A stretch of 64,000 bases of DNA from Eutrigla gurnardus (GCA_963514095.1 OY741270.1:26492571-26556570); one strand, 5' to 3'. Counted from the first letter of the stretch, positions 1 to 12,380 are shown. Numbers and translations: made by a program. The notes: generated by a model not told the origin, from the letters alone.

Positions 1-120
1 GTAACGGCATCTACATCACACACAAAAACGTCCACGCACATGCAGAGACATGTAAGAAGTGGTGACAGTGATATTGTCCTCACACACACATGTTTAAGTC
101 GTATTGCTCTGATTTGCTAG

Positions 121-3100
121 GAGCTGCAGGATCGTATTGATGAACTGCAGTCAGAGTTGCAGGAGTTCCACAGTCTTGGACGAGTGAATCAGTCCTGCCA
201 CAAGCCTCTCTCTGAAGAGCTGGAGAGTAAAAGCCCCGGCATGGAGTCGGACCCAGGTAACACGACAGTACATAAACCTTTTGCATGGCAACGAGGAAGT
301 CAAATATCCCCAGCGTCACCGACTTGTAACCTGACTTTTTGCAGGCATCGGTTCAGAGGAGGTTCAGCCCTTCAGCATGAGCCTCGAGGCTGAGATGATG
401 TTGGAGCAGCTGAAGGACCAACACCTTCAGGAAATGGAGGATTTGCGAAACCAGCTGGAAAGCAAGGTTAGTCTCACAGATATGTTTTTATATTTTATCG
501 TGTTGAGATGTTTTGTTTTTTTATCATAATGAAAAATAGAGCTGCCTGGGAGACATAGAGATGTAATGTCAAGTCTTGTGAATTGAAAAAAAAAAGATGA
601 TCTATGGCATTTGGTCATTGTCGTTTTATCGGGCGATGCCTAGTCTGATACAGTTCTGAACATGCTTCCTATCACCACAGATCAATGAATTTGACAAGAT
701 TGTAGGAAAGCAGAGGGCAACCCATGTGGAGCAGAAGGCTGCCATAGCGCTCCAGTACCAGCAGGAGGTCCAGGCTTTGAGGGTGGAGATGGCCAGCATG
801 CAGAGCCACAGGCAGGAGCTCCAGAGCCAGCTCGACCAGGCGGAGCTGGAGCGGACTTGTCTGGAGCAGAAGCAGACGCTGGAGAGGGAAGAGCTCGAGA
901 ATCTGCAAGAGGAGGAAGTGGGAACTCTCAGACAACAACTGCTGGAGGCCCACACCTACGCTGCAGACCTGGAGGAGCAGATGAAGACCCTCGAAGCCCA
1001 GCAGACGGAGACGGATGGAAGTCTTGCAAATGAGATGGACGAACTGAGGGAGGAACACGCCTCTGAGATTAAGAAACTGGGGGAAGAGCATGTAGAGCTA
1101 TGTGAAGCCAGACTGGAAGAGGAGAGAGAGAGAGCGCAGGAAGAACAGGCTGAGTTGGAGAAGCGATTGTTAGATGACGGGGAAAGGGAGACAGAGCTAT
1201 TGCAGCAAAGCCATGAGGAGGAGCTGAAGGCCAGACTAGAGGAGGAAAAGGTGAGGTTTGAGGAAGAGCGTGACGAGATTGTGCAGAGGCTGACGGAGCA
1301 GTGGCAGAAAGAGAAGGCTCAGCTGGATGAGAGGAATAATGAGTCTATGCAGGCGGTGCTGGAGGAAGAGATGTTGAGACTTGTCAGGGAACACGAAGAG
1401 ATGGAGGGCAAGCTCAGGGAGCAGTGGGAGAGGGAACGAGCCCAGCTTCAGGAGCACCAGGAGGAGGCGCTGCTCGATAGGATACTTCAAGAAAGGTTGC
1501 AGGTACAAGAGGGGTATGAGCAGAGGGAGAACATGCTGAAGGAGGAGTGGGAGAAGGAGAGGCTGCAACTGGAGGAGGATTATGAAGGGATGCTCCAGGA
1601 GAGGCTGAATGAAGAGAGGGAGAAGCTTGAGACGGAGAAGGAGGAGGAGGAGAAGAGACTAGAGGGCTTAATGGCAGAGGAGAGGGCTCGTCTGGAGGCG
1701 AACCACCGTGAGGCCATGAAGGAGCTGACTGTCAAGCACACTGGAGAGATGGACGCTCTCAGCAGCATGTTGGACAAGCTGCGAGATGACATCGCTGAGG
1801 AGAGGTGAGAGGTTTTGAATTGGGTTAATTTCGTGCACCCTTTAAAATGATCCAATATACTAAAATGTACTTGTTTCAACGTGTACTAGTAGGAGTTGTG
1901 GCTGTAACGATGATTAAATAACCGTGTACAGGAGGGAGATCCAGACCAGCTTCACCCAGAGACTCAAGGAGGTGGAAAGTCGTTTTTCAGGTGATCAAGA
2001 ATCTGTTGCGGAGCGTTTTCAGGCCGACGTTCTGAAACTTGAGCAGCACTACCAGAGTGAGCTGAAGGCTCTGTGTGAAAGGCATGACGAGCAGAAGCAC
2101 CGGTGGGAGGCACAGATCCAGGAAGCCCTGGACAACGCTGAGGGTCACGGAAGAATAATGGAGGAGGCCCTGGAGCAAGAAAAAGAGAGACGGGATGAAG
2201 AGTGGACCGAAGCTAAAGCTGAGCTACGGAGGCTTCATGAAGAGGAAATGGAAGAACTCGTGATGAGAAACCAGCGACTGCAAAACGAGTTGGATGACTT
2301 CATCAGTACGGCTCAGACTAAAGAGATAGCACTGAGTAGGCAGCTGAACGACCTCCATAACCGGCTGCAAGGAAGCCTGGAAACCAAAGACGAGCTTCTC
2401 GCTCAGTCTGAGGAGAAAGCCCTCGAAACTGAGCTCCTGCTAAATCAAACGGTGGAAGATTTTCAACAGGAGAGGGAAGAACTTCTTAGCAGCCAGTCTG
2501 AACTCGAGGCAAAGTACAACGAGATGCTTTCCATCTCCGAGAAGCAGATTGTCGAGAGGATCGAACTGCTGAGTGAGCGCGACGATTTGAAGATGAAGAT
2601 CGAGGAGCTTGAGATGCTCCTGAAACAGGCAGCGGAGGACTTTGAGCTTGAGAGGAACGAGCTACGTGAACACACATCCGAGCTCGAGGAGAAGTTGGAA
2701 GATAACCGAGAGGATGACAGAGAAGAGCTGCTCGCTGAAAGAGAGATGCTTAAAATCAGAATTAAAGAGATAGAGATGATATTCAGACAGGTTTTGTCGT
2801 CTGCAGAACAGGCTAAGGAAGAAGGAATCAAAGATTCAAATGAAGACATGGAGGAAGAATGTATTTCTTTTACTAAAGAACAGGAAACACGTTTGGTACC
2901 TGAGATATGTCTAAATGATATCGTTCTTACTGAGTCCTCTAATCAGAAACTATTTTGTTTGACACCTTTTCTCACGGAGCAAGACGTTGATGTAGAGACT
3001 TTAATTGATGCAGTGGATGGAGGTCCTGAAAATATCAAGAACGATAATGAACGTGATGAAAAGGCCACCAGTGATTATCAAATGGACAACGTGCCAGAAG

Positions 3101-6100
3101 TGAATCACGTTGGAGATTCAAGCCCCAAAGTAGAAACCGGACACGAAGACCCCGAATCAACGTGGTGCGACGGCCACAGCCCAGATTCCCCGGCTCACAA
3201 TGGAAATCATTCAACTTGTGAATCCAAAAACCAAGCCGTCTCCACAGATTTGCCATGTGATGCAGTTTCATCCCCTGAGGAATCTGAAGGTGTAGATGAA
3301 GACGCAACAGATGGTGAGAATGAAGTAGCTCTCGAGTCATGTGAGGAGGAGAACAACTCTCAACATGTACGAACTCTGGTGGATGAAAGCCCTTCCCATG
3401 AAAAGGAGCCATGTCATGAGACTGTGGTGGATGCGTCGCTGCTGGAGGAGACAAGTGACCCAGATGAACGGTGTCTAGTGGATGCTGAGGTTCGGTGGTT
3501 ACCACATCTTTCTCACGGTCAAGTTGAACTCGACTGTGAGCATTTAACCGCTGAAGTGAAGGATGGATATGCACATGAAGAGGCTGATTGTGAGGACAAG
3601 GGAAGATCTCTCTCCAAACTGCATGCATCATACAACACCGCCATAGAGGAGAAAATCCTCCTGCATGAGAAGATTTATCTGCTCCAACAGAAAACCGAAA
3701 TCCTGGAGAATCTTCTGGCTCACAACACTGAAAAGCTCAAAACCAGCCACCAGATATTGGAGGAGAACTACAGCCTCAAAGTGAAAGTGCTACTCTTACT
3801 GGAGCGCGTCAAAGAGCTGGAGGTCCAGGCCTTAACCACGACACATCTTCAGATTCAATATGAAGATTGCACGTGTGAAAACGCCAAACTGAAGGACCAA
3901 AACGCCGAACTCGAAAAAAGAGTTTGGGGCCTTGAAAGCCGGATGAATAATTTCCACGATTTCCAAGACCAGCAGGTCGAGCTGGTGGACGAGATCAGCA
4001 GGATGAGAGCGGAGAACTGTAAGCTCTCGGAGTTGTTCAGCGAACTGGAGGGGCAGGGTGACACTCTGCCGGACGCTGGGAAACGTGAACGGTCCCGCCT
4101 GGATGAGGTTCTGGCGGTGGGGGATCTGGAGGACAGCTGTGAGGAGTTTGAGAAGCAGAACACCAAACTTCGCCGAGCCATCACAGAGCTGCAGGACGAG
4201 TCGCAGTCGTTAAATGAGACGACGCGGGCTCATAGGTAAACGTGGAGGCCAACTAGGATCCCGTCCCTCCGTGTGTCCCGTGGCTCCTCGATGTCTCATC
4301 CCCGTGGTGCTGTGGTTTATTTTTAAGAGCTCTCTTCCTTTCGTTCCCGAGCACAATGTCGTGCTGTGTAAACCCTTTTGTGCAACAGATCTTTCATCCC
4401 TGTAGAATTGCTTCCAAATGTTTGATGTGTACATTGCAGAATACGTTGCTCTTTTAACATCATCCCACTGAATTATAAACGTGCGTTGTGGAGTCTAGTT
4501 TTTAATGTCGTCTTGTCTGTCTGTAGCTCTGAGGCCGGTCGCCTTGCTGAAGAAAATGCCATCCTCAAGCAAAAGATTGCCACGTTGAAGGAAGGGGACC
4601 TGAAAGAGGTCCAGCTAGAGTTGACGTAAGAAACCGCACATTTAATTTTAAACACACGTTTCATAATGTTCGTTGTCGTTTTTGTCATGTAACCTGAGAT
4701 TTTCTTCTAATGTTTGATTTTAGACAAACACTGGAGCACTTAAACAAAGGGAAGGTCGCCGCCCAAAAGGCAGCAGAGAATTTCAACAAGCAGGTAACTT
4801 ATTAAATGAAGCGTTGACGGCCTTATGAGGCTTATGCACGGTGGTGCTTTGAGCTGAACATGCTTTTCTTCATTCAGAAGCAGTTGGTAAAGCCTCAATT
4901 CATCTCCTCTGCAGATTTCTGAGCTGCGCTCGCAGAGCCAGCACCTCGAGGGTGAGAACGGTACGCTCTCGGAGAAAAACGCCCAGAACATCTCCGACAT
5001 GGAGACTCTCCGGCAGCAGCTGGCAGAGCAGATACAAGAGAACGAGAGGAGGGAGGCGTTCACCGCCGAAGAGAAAAACAAGGTGAACGGAGCTTTATGA
5101 CGACGCGATAGTCGCCGTGGTGACGTGGTGGTGTTGTTGGTAGTGGGTAGTTAATCGGTGGATGTTTTGTGTTAGCTGGCAGCTTGTGTGTCCGCTTTGG
5201 AGGCAGAGCTGACCAAAGCTCTGGAGGACACTGAACAGCTGCAGCAGAGGAATACCCAGCTGTCACAGCAGCTCTCTGGCCTCAGAGACGAGGTGAGCAT
5301 CAGTGGACACTTTGATGGGAGACAAAGTGATAAAGCATCTACTCTACTACAAATATCTGAATAATTTCACCTTCAATATGTCCTCAAGGCAACAGTCATC
5401 TTTGAGATGCTGTGGTGTGGTTTAGCTTTGGGAGCGAAGGTGCACATCAGAGATGGTTTGATCACAACTGTGTTCTGGTTCTCAGTTGGTCAAAGTGGAC
5501 TCGATGGAGAGTCAGCTCAGCCACCTGGTGGAGGAGCGGATGAGCGCCGATAGGGAGACTCAGGGCCTCTGCAGCCAGCTGGCCAAAGCTCAAGAGCGGG
5601 TAAGAGTCTGCCGTCATCAGCTGCATCAATGGGTTTATCCTTATTTTCAAGCATTTTACAGTAGGATTCATAGCAACAATGTTACCGGACTAAATACTTC
5701 CCTTTCTCCACTCCAGGTCAAGACGGTGGATGAAACTCTTCAGGTTGTGAACCATCAAAGTTCCCGTCTGAAGTCGGACCTCCGTGTTTTGCAGCAAGAG
5801 AGGGATTCTCTCAAACATGAAGTTTCAGTGCTACACAAGCAGCTGCAAAATGTCAACGATAAAGTAATTTATTTTTCTAAAAAAGCTGACTTTTTTTAAA
5901 AATTATTTTTCATATTGTTAGGCTTATTTTGCAAGTTTATGTTTTGAAGATGCACAATAATGTATATTTTCTGTTCATCCCAGAACCACGTGTTGGAGAT
6001 GGCCTTGCACTCGACTGGCCTCCAGAGTCAGAGCAAGAAGCTGTACAGGGTTGAGATGTCTCGGCTGGCGGACCAGGAGCAGCAGCTGCTGAGGCAGGAC

Positions 6101-9100
6101 AACGAGAGGCTGCAGGTGGAGGTGCGCAGCGTCAGAGGAGACCTGGTGAAGTCCAGAGAAAAGGTGAGCTGAGGAGCACACACGCCTGTGATGATGTTAA
6201 GAACCTCCCAGTGATATATAATCCATGTTTTCTGTGTGCAGGTCCGTCAGCTGGACGCCACCATCCTGTCCCTGAAGCAGCACAAACAACACACTCAGTC
6301 CTCCCTGGTGAAGGCCTTGGAACAGGAGAACATCTCTCTGAAGCAGGAGCTCGAGGCACAAAAGGAGCTCACCAAGGTAAACGACATAACATGCATTTAA
6401 AAAAAAAAATCTAAAAATGTTTGTTGTGTGACTTTAATTCTTATTACTTTGTGTTTCAGGGATGTAAAGCAGGACAAGCACAGACTGAGCTGGAGGGCCT
6501 TCAACAAGAAAATGAGGCGCTCAGGGCCCAAATGGCTCGTCTGTCCACACAGCTGCTCGAGGTAACCAGAAAGTAACATCCACCGTCCTGAAGTCGGAGT
6601 AAACTGTCAGAAATTCTAAATGTTAGACTTTGTTTTTCTTCTTGGTCCAGGCGTTTCAGGTTCAGTTGGTCGGACTTCTGCCTCCATCGCCTCACCGGAT
6701 GCCCAGGGGGCAGCATCGCGGTGAAGACCCGGGCAACATGCAGGTACAGTACAACCCACACCTGCCCAGACACCAGACTCGGGCAAACACATGATATGAT
6801 TATGTATGGAAAATGCATGATCTCTTACAGGATGAACACATGAAACATTGACATTTTAATTGGAGCACAAAAAGAATAAACGAGCAGTTTAGTACCTGAA
6901 GAATTAGTGCCATTGCATCATCACACGGTTTGGTTTTACAATTAATTTCCTGACCTTTTTCTCTCACATCGTTTCCCTTTTTGTCACATTACAGCCATCT
7001 GTAGTCGTGATTATCACAAATTCATCATTAAAGGCTAGAAGATGGGATCGGCACTGTTTTATATACACACCCATTATATTCCTTTCACTCTCAATTTGGT
7101 GTAGAGACTGTGTCCCTAAAATAAATCACTCACTTCAGGTGTTGAAAAATGTATTTACTTTAAGAAAAATAAAATGATTTGGCTGGAAATTCAAAGAAAA
7201 TCAAGAAATCACCAGAATGTTCAGCATCAGTGAATATTAATAGTACATTGCTTTAAGAGTGTCTCCAACACCTGATATGAGTATCATTTATTTGTTATTT
7301 GAACGCTGAGTTGCTGCTTGCTTTGGTGCTCGTCACAGATCCATCCCAGCCCCCGTCTGTCTTCACCTCCTCACGTCTGTAGCGTTTACTTTCTGGGTTT
7401 GGTGTGTCGTCTGTGGCGCCTGTGTGTTTCTGAACTGTCTTTTATTTAATTTCCTGTCTCGGGGCTTACGTAGCTGCAGTGGTGTGTGTGTGTGATCTTT
7501 TGGTTGTGGTCCCGGCGTTTTTCCATTTGTCATATCCGTCCCGCCCCGACTAGAACGATGTAGTTTGTTAGATTTATCTGTGAACGGTGTCATCCCACCT
7601 GCTATGTGACTTTTCTTGTTGTCATTTTAATCTGCAATATGGCAGATTAGTCATCATTAGTTATTAGCAGGTTACTTTGAATGTAATGGAAGGAGGATCC
7701 CATCTATTATAACTGTGTATTGATTCTATATTAAGATAAACTATAAATCTTAAATGTTTTATGTAATATCTACATCATATTTTTATATTAATGTCTTATT
7801 TGTGACCTCATAGGATTATTCATATTATTGATCACACTATATTGACCTACATACAAATTTGAACATAAATACAAAGATAAACAACCAATAATCTTGCCAT
7901 GAATGTATATTTCTAGAACTGATTTATGTTTATGTTCATGGTGGTTTTATAACGATCACCGACTGGCGGTCACAGTCACTTTAACTGTAAAGCAGTCAGT
8001 ATTAAATGAATAAATGCAGAGTAAATATGCACTATAACCATGAACTTAAGGCAGTTCATTATGTGATAATAACAAAAATACCTTCTTATTATTTCCTATA
8101 TCATATCGGTTGCCCGTTTCCACGTGTCCCTTTCATAAAGCCGGTGTAAAGGCCCGTGCAGGTCTCTAGGTTTAGAGGTGGAGCCGTGGTGAAGTGTACC
8201 TGCCTTTTTCTTCTCCAGGGGCCGATGCCAGAGCAGCGGGCGGCTCACGCAGACAGCTACCGGCGGATCGGTGGATTGTAACACCGACGTCTTTCCCCCG
8301 CTCTTCAGCTTGGCCTATGCTCTTCTTTCCTCCGTCCTGCTCTTCCTCTATGTTTGGAGCCTAAATCCGACTGCGGCGCTCAACGCCATCCTTTCTGCAT
8401 CCTCATAGGAGATTGGGAACAAATGTGGTGCCTGGTTTTAAAAAAAGGCATGAATGTGCAGTTGTATTTCCCTGCCACCAGGTGGCAGGAAAACACAGAA
8501 ACGGCTCCTGAGATATTTCTCCCAATGGGATTTTGATTAAATAACATTTGAAGATTTTAAAGTTTGTCAGACATGACACGTCAAATCTACAAACACAGTT
8601 GTTTCTGACCGTATTTGACTTTTATAAGGGTTTAATCCTTTTGGGCAGTAAAAACATTTTGTAGTTTGAATACAAGGGAATCTTTTTAATACAGGGTGTA
8701 TTTTCTGGGAATGTTCTGTTATGCACTTGTATTGTTTATTATTGGCTGAGACAGGGTATATACATCCTCAGAGGCTGAATCTTGTGTGACCGCTTGCATT
8801 ATGATCATCCAGGAGTGTGACTTTAAGGCCCAAGTTGGTGCCTAACAGCCTTCTGAGTCTTCTCCAACAATCAAGCAACCTGTATCTGTCGGTGACGTTA
8901 CTGCCCGTGTCCAGGATGAGATTTCTTAATGAAGGTTTTCACTGTTTGTCTCTTGTTGTTTATGCCTGTATTTCATATTCGACACTCTTCAAGCTACATG
9001 TTTGTGTTGTTTGTGTTGCTGTTTCTGTTTCTGCTGCTGCACACCCAAAGTGAATCACGGCTTTCTGCTTTTTTTCCCCCCCCCTTCCCTAAACGAGGAG

Positions 9101-10841
9101 TGTTCAAACACATCGCACAACTTTGAAAGCGTATCTGGTATTTATTATTAGAAACCAAATCGTTGTTTGTCCCCAGTAGTGATCCATTAATGTCATATCT
9201 GTGTTGTCATTAAGTGAGCCTTTCTTCTTGTTGCATCATGTATAGACTCAATTGTATTTAATCTGCTTTATTATTTTGTAATTTATTTTAATTTATTCAT
9301 GTTAGGGTTTATTTTATTTATGCATTAAATTATTTTTGTAGAGGTATCTGGAATACATGGCATCATTTTATACCTATTTATGTTATATTTCTTTTTTTTT
9401 TTTGCGTTTTCCTTTCCTTTTTGGAGATGTACCAGAAACATTTAATGCTGAAATGAAGGCAAAATAAAGCTTCCAGGTCATTAGAATGTGGTCTGCATGT
9501 CGTTCTTCATTTTTTATTTTTTCTCAGTTTGAAAGGGAAGAAAATTAAAATATCATCACCACATTTGCAGCAATTTGTTGACATCCCTCACTGTCTCCTC
9601 ACCAGGATGAAAGGGAGAGGAAGATGCAGAATATGGAGGAGCGTATGAGGGAAATTGAACTGTCGCTGCGTAACGTCAAACTTCTGCTCAAAGAGAAGGT
9701 CGCTCAGCTGAAAGATCAGGTCAGTTCAAAAAAGCTCAAAATCATCACAAGTGATTCGCTGTTGTCTCTGAAAGGAGAACAGCCCATGAATTAATAACTC
9801 CTATGTGATATTTCAATCGGCTCGGAGTTCAATCAATATTTCTGAACATGAGCTTCTCTCTCCCAAAGCCAGAAAACTAAGAAAGTTGAGTTTTATTCTA
9901 TTGTTCTCAGGTGTGAAAGAGAAATGTATCCATATACTCAGCATTATCTATAAAATCTGTCCCGATTCATTTTCGATTTTATAGTTCATCACATCATAAA
10001 TTTGAATTTTAGCACTCATTTCTTTTTGGCATTGAGAGAGAGAGTTTTTCAAGTTTACTTATATTTTTTCATCTGTCTGAGATCTGAGGAATATCCTGAG
10101 TATGAATTTTGAAAAAGGGTTTAGTTTCCCTTTTTTAAGGAAAAGACGAAACATCTGTAAGGTCTGCATTTTAATTCAAATTTTAAAATGCAAAAATAGT
10201 AGGAGGTTGTTTTCACAAAGACATTGTGATTCACAGGTTTTTTTTATTTTAATTTTATTATTAGATAATGTAGCCCAGAGAGTTCCACTGATGAAAGATT
10301 ATTTTAGGCTGATATTGATAATTGTAAAAAAATCCAATAACCATATTGAACTCCTGCACGCTGTCGTCAGTTTATAAAAGACAACATATTTATATTAAAG
10401 TAACTAATTTTGTGTAAAAAAAAAAAAAAAAAAAAAAAACACTCAAAATACCTGAGCCAATTATGTGAAGACGCCTGAGACAGATGCCACATAATAATGA
10501 TAAACCGTCCTTCTCAAACAAGATGTTAAAGAATGAATTATCAGAGTAAAGTTGAGATCTGTCTGAAGAGACTCACACATTCAAACATGGAATTAGCAAA
10601 GCCTTCATCGTCTACTCCCCCTTGACTTTTCCAGCTGCATAAGAACGGCAAAGCCGACGTGTTGATCAAAGACCTGTACGAGGAGAACTCCCATCTGCTG
10701 AAAGCTCTGGAGATGACGGAGCAGCAGCACAAAATCACAGAGAAGAAGAACTACCTGTTGGAGGAGAAGATCTCCAGCCTGAACAAGATCGTGCGTGACC
10801 TTAACCCCTCGCCGCTGCCGTACCACTATAAATGCACGTAG
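121..10841 (+). CDS. nin: ninein, C-terminal part (16 exons; gene starts upstream of window)
   Basis: Ninein is a large coiled-coil protein of the mother-centriole subdistal appendages that anchors microtubule minus ends. The N-terminal EF-hand/GTP-binding part lies before the window. Exons read in one continuous phase: 121-256, 345-466, 681-1804, 1932-4235, 4527-4625, 4724-4793, 4915-5082, 5176-5292, 5486-5599, 5717-5863, 5984-6163, 6242-6376, 6460-6561, 6651-6743, 9606-9719, 10635-10841 (stop TAG). They give 1,743 residues, nearly all Glu/Lys/Leu/Gln-rich heptad coiled coil. The last exon carries the family-typical C-terminal stretch EKKNYLLEEKISSLNKIVRDL. I call nin rather than ninein-like from this tail and from sav1 being the next gene. 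Bases 1-120 are intron. Splice-site assignments are by eye; the phase fits throughout. Confidence 0.93.
681..1804 (+). CDS. nin: nin large coiled-coil exon with 41-residue repeats
   Basis: A 1,124-nt exon entirely in coiled-coil register, rich in Glu, Arg, Gln and Leu. The acceptor is ATCACCACAG and the donor AG/GTGAGA; the last codon (AGG) is split with the next exon. Residues encoded from 1290 to 1658 form three tandem units of exactly 41 residues. Each opens with the pattern L-x-E-x-W-x-K/R-E-K/R-x-Q-L. No enzymatic motif is visible. Its role is presumably to extend the rod that spaces the ends of ninein. Confidence 0.9.
1932..4235 (+). CDS. nin: nin giant exon: coiled coil, acidic linker, coiled coil
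   Basis: A 2,304-nt exon. Residues from 1932 to about 2820 are coiled coil, with a degenerate 54-60-residue repeat beginning at 2425, 2605 and 2767. From about 2830 to 3610 the translation changes to an acidic, Ser/Pro/His/Asp-rich, poorly helical linker with many DE and ES pairs. Coiled coil resumes from about 3615 to the donor at 4236 (CATAG/GTAAAC). Very large central exons are also a feature of mammalian NIN as I recall it. The linker is the part least like anything I recognise. Confidence 0.88.
4527..6743 (+). CDS. nin: nin small coiled-coil exons
   Basis: Eleven short exons with compact introns, almost all phase 0: 4527-4625, 4724-4793, 4915-5082, 5176-5292, 5486-5599, 5717-5863, 5984-6163, 6242-6376, 6460-6561 and 6651-6743 (the first two share split Ser and Thr codons). 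The translation is continuous Leu/Gln/Glu coiled coil. It ends in a Pro/Arg/Gly-rich non-helical piece (LLPPSPHRMPRGQHRGEDPG) in the exon ending at 6743. Phase 0 at 6743 lets the transcript splice either to 9606 (long form) or to the probable terminal exon at 8219 (short form). Confidence 0.88.
8219..8281 (+). CDS. nin: probable alternative last coding exon of nin (short isoform)
   Basis: A strong acceptor (CTTTTTCTTCTCCAG) ends at 8218. Reading on in the phase left by the exon ending at 6743 gives 20 codons, GPMPEQRAAH followed by ADSYRRIGGL, and then TAA at 8279-8281. A matching polyadenylation signal lies at 9463, giving a 3' UTR of about 1.2 kb. This would make a ninein lacking the last two exons (107 residues). 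Mammalian NIN also has C-terminal splice variants, but I have not matched this tail to one. Inference from splice signals, frame and poly(A) signal. Confidence 0.55.
   Translation, partial: GPMPEQRAAHADSYRRIGGL
8475..8487 (+). promoter_or_regulatory. palindromic CTCF-like core in nin
   Basis: CCACCAGGTGGCA inside TGCCACCAGGTGGCA fits the CTCF core on both strands. It lies in the 3' UTR of the proposed short nin isoform, in the longest nin intron of the window. The same string also contains an E-box (CAGGTG), so ZEB/bHLH binding is an alternative. Confidence 0.4.
9463..9468 (+). terminator. nin: poly(A) signal for the short nin isoform
   Basis: AATAAA, followed about 20 nt later by a GT-rich stretch (GAATGTGGTCTGCATGTCG), the expected layout of a cleavage site. 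It sits in the intron before the exon at 9606, so it would serve only transcripts that use the alternative exon at 8219. Confidence 0.5.
10416..10439 (+). repeat. A24 homopolymer in nin intron
   Basis: A run of 24 A within the last nin intron. No target-site duplication or element body precedes it that I can recognise, so a retroposon tail is possible but unsupported. Confidence 0.9.
10635..10841 (+). CDS. nin: nin last exon of the long isoform
   Basis: Acceptor CTTTTCCAG; 69 codons ending in TAG. It encodes the conserved ninein C-terminal coiled coil with YLLEEKISSLNKIV, then a short tail ending YHYKCT. In the family this end belongs to the part that targets ninein to centrosomes. This is the best single piece of evidence for the gene's identity. 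Confidence 0.93.
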   Translation: MHKNGKADVLIKDLYEENSHLLKALEMTEQQHKITEKKNYLLEEKISSLNKIVRDLNPSPLPYHYKCT

Positions 10842-12380
10842 TGGATCCCCGGACAGGTACTTGGGACGTGTGCAGCATCTGCCAAGCCACATGCAGGTGT
10901 CCCATGTTTATTTAGTTTAATACCTTTTAAAACATACGTTTCATTCCGTGAACCCTTTTTGAAATAAATGCGGCCAAATGCACAAGAAAAGGCCTTTCTG
11001 TTTAATCTCGTCCAACCCTTTACTGTGTTTAAATATGCAGTATTTTTATTTGTTCATGCTTTTTTAATCTTGTTTTGTGTTGGACCAAAACCTGAAGTTG
11101 GACTGTAAAGAAAACAAGCTATTTTACAGTAATTTATCATTTTTAAATATATATTTTTAAATAAGCAGCCGTTATAAGTAAATGAGTAAATATTTTACCA
11201 GGACACTATACTGTATTTCTCGTTTGAGAAAGAGAAAAGCAATACCGAAGTGCACTTTCTTTTGTCTGTGTCGTCAAACAGATGAACGTTAATCTGTCTC
11301 TCCTTTTCATGTAAACAGTCATATAATCCTGACCTTTTTTTAAGGTGTTTGCTTTCGTGTTAACACTACCTGAAGTCACACACGTGAATGTCAAGTGGGA
11401 ACACTTGACATTTAAATACGGTTGATTTTAAAAACCTTTAAATTGTTGCAATATGTGAAGTTTCCCATGTAAAGCTGTGCCATCATGAGTGATCGAGATT
11501 CAAATGAAGTGTCTATAAGAAAGCTGAAACAGGGTCATGTTTTATGTAACAGGTATAAATAAAATACATAAATTATGTCTGGTTTGGTTGTTTTTTATCT
11601 TCTCTGTTCACTGCATGTTAACCTGTCTATAGAGAGTAATGGGTTTATTATAAGTATATTTTACTAAGTTACTAATTATTTAAATAAGTTGGCAATGACT
11701 GGTTCACAATATTTTACACACATGTATAAAAATATGATATCCAACTCAATCACCACACCCAGCTGTGTTTATTTCTTTTTCAAAATGTGTGAAAATGATT
11801 GTGAAAAATAAATAATCAACAAAAAATACTTCAATCAGAAGTACCAGCCTGCATTAAAAAAAACGTCACATCAAGTAAAAGTACATAAATATTAGGAACA
11901 AAATGCAATCAAGCATCAAAAGCAAAAACTACTTGCATAATTGTCCAATGCCAGTGATTTATATGAATATTTATGATTATTAATCATTTACTTATGCTTG
12001 TATCTATGTCAAATATATATATATTTTTACTACACTTTGTCCTTCAGTGTGGTATTATTGCCACTTTGGATACTTTTATATTTGTATGTATATTTCTATT
12101 TAATGTTACTTTTGAATACCCAATTAGAAATTGTACTTTTACTCCCACTATGTTTATTTTCCCAACAATATTTTCCATAGATAAGCACATGTACATGATT
12201 AATAATGATAATATTCCTATATATCACTGATCATTTTTGTTTTTGATGCTTTGTTGTATTTTGTTCCCAATATGAATGTACTTTTTGCTTAATGTGATAC
12301 TTTTTAATGTGGGCTGGTACTTATTATAATAATAATATTTATTTACCACTTGTGCTCACAGGGACTTTTTTTTATCCTAC
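10842..12380. other. nin-sav1 intergenic stretch (3' UTR plus AT-rich spacer)
   Basis: The first several hundred bases are the nin 3' UTR. From about 11580 to 12340 the DNA is strongly AT-rich with short TA and ATT runs. The small open frames here have no coding signature. I see no gene, RNA structure or recognisable transposon. Confidence 0.6.
10963..10968 (+). terminator. nin: poly(A) signal of the long nin transcript
   Basis: AATAAA 122 nt after the stop codon. A second AATAAA at 11558-11563 is followed by a TG/T-rich stretch and could give a longer 3' UTR. Which one is used cannot be told from sequence alone. Confidence 0.5.

Larger units (their letters stand above)
6744..9605 (+). other. 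nin: longest nin intron in the window
   Basis: 2.86 kb. The first half is AT-rich spacer with no coding signature. At 8219 lies the proposed alternative last exon with its 3' UTR to about 9490. A palindromic CTCF-like core is at 8475. I see no transposon or RNA gene. Confidence 0.6.

Noticed and set aside
2463..3631. Antisense open frames opposite nin
   Set aside because: Ser- and Leu-rich shadows produced by GAG/CTG codon bias of the coiled coil on the plus strand.
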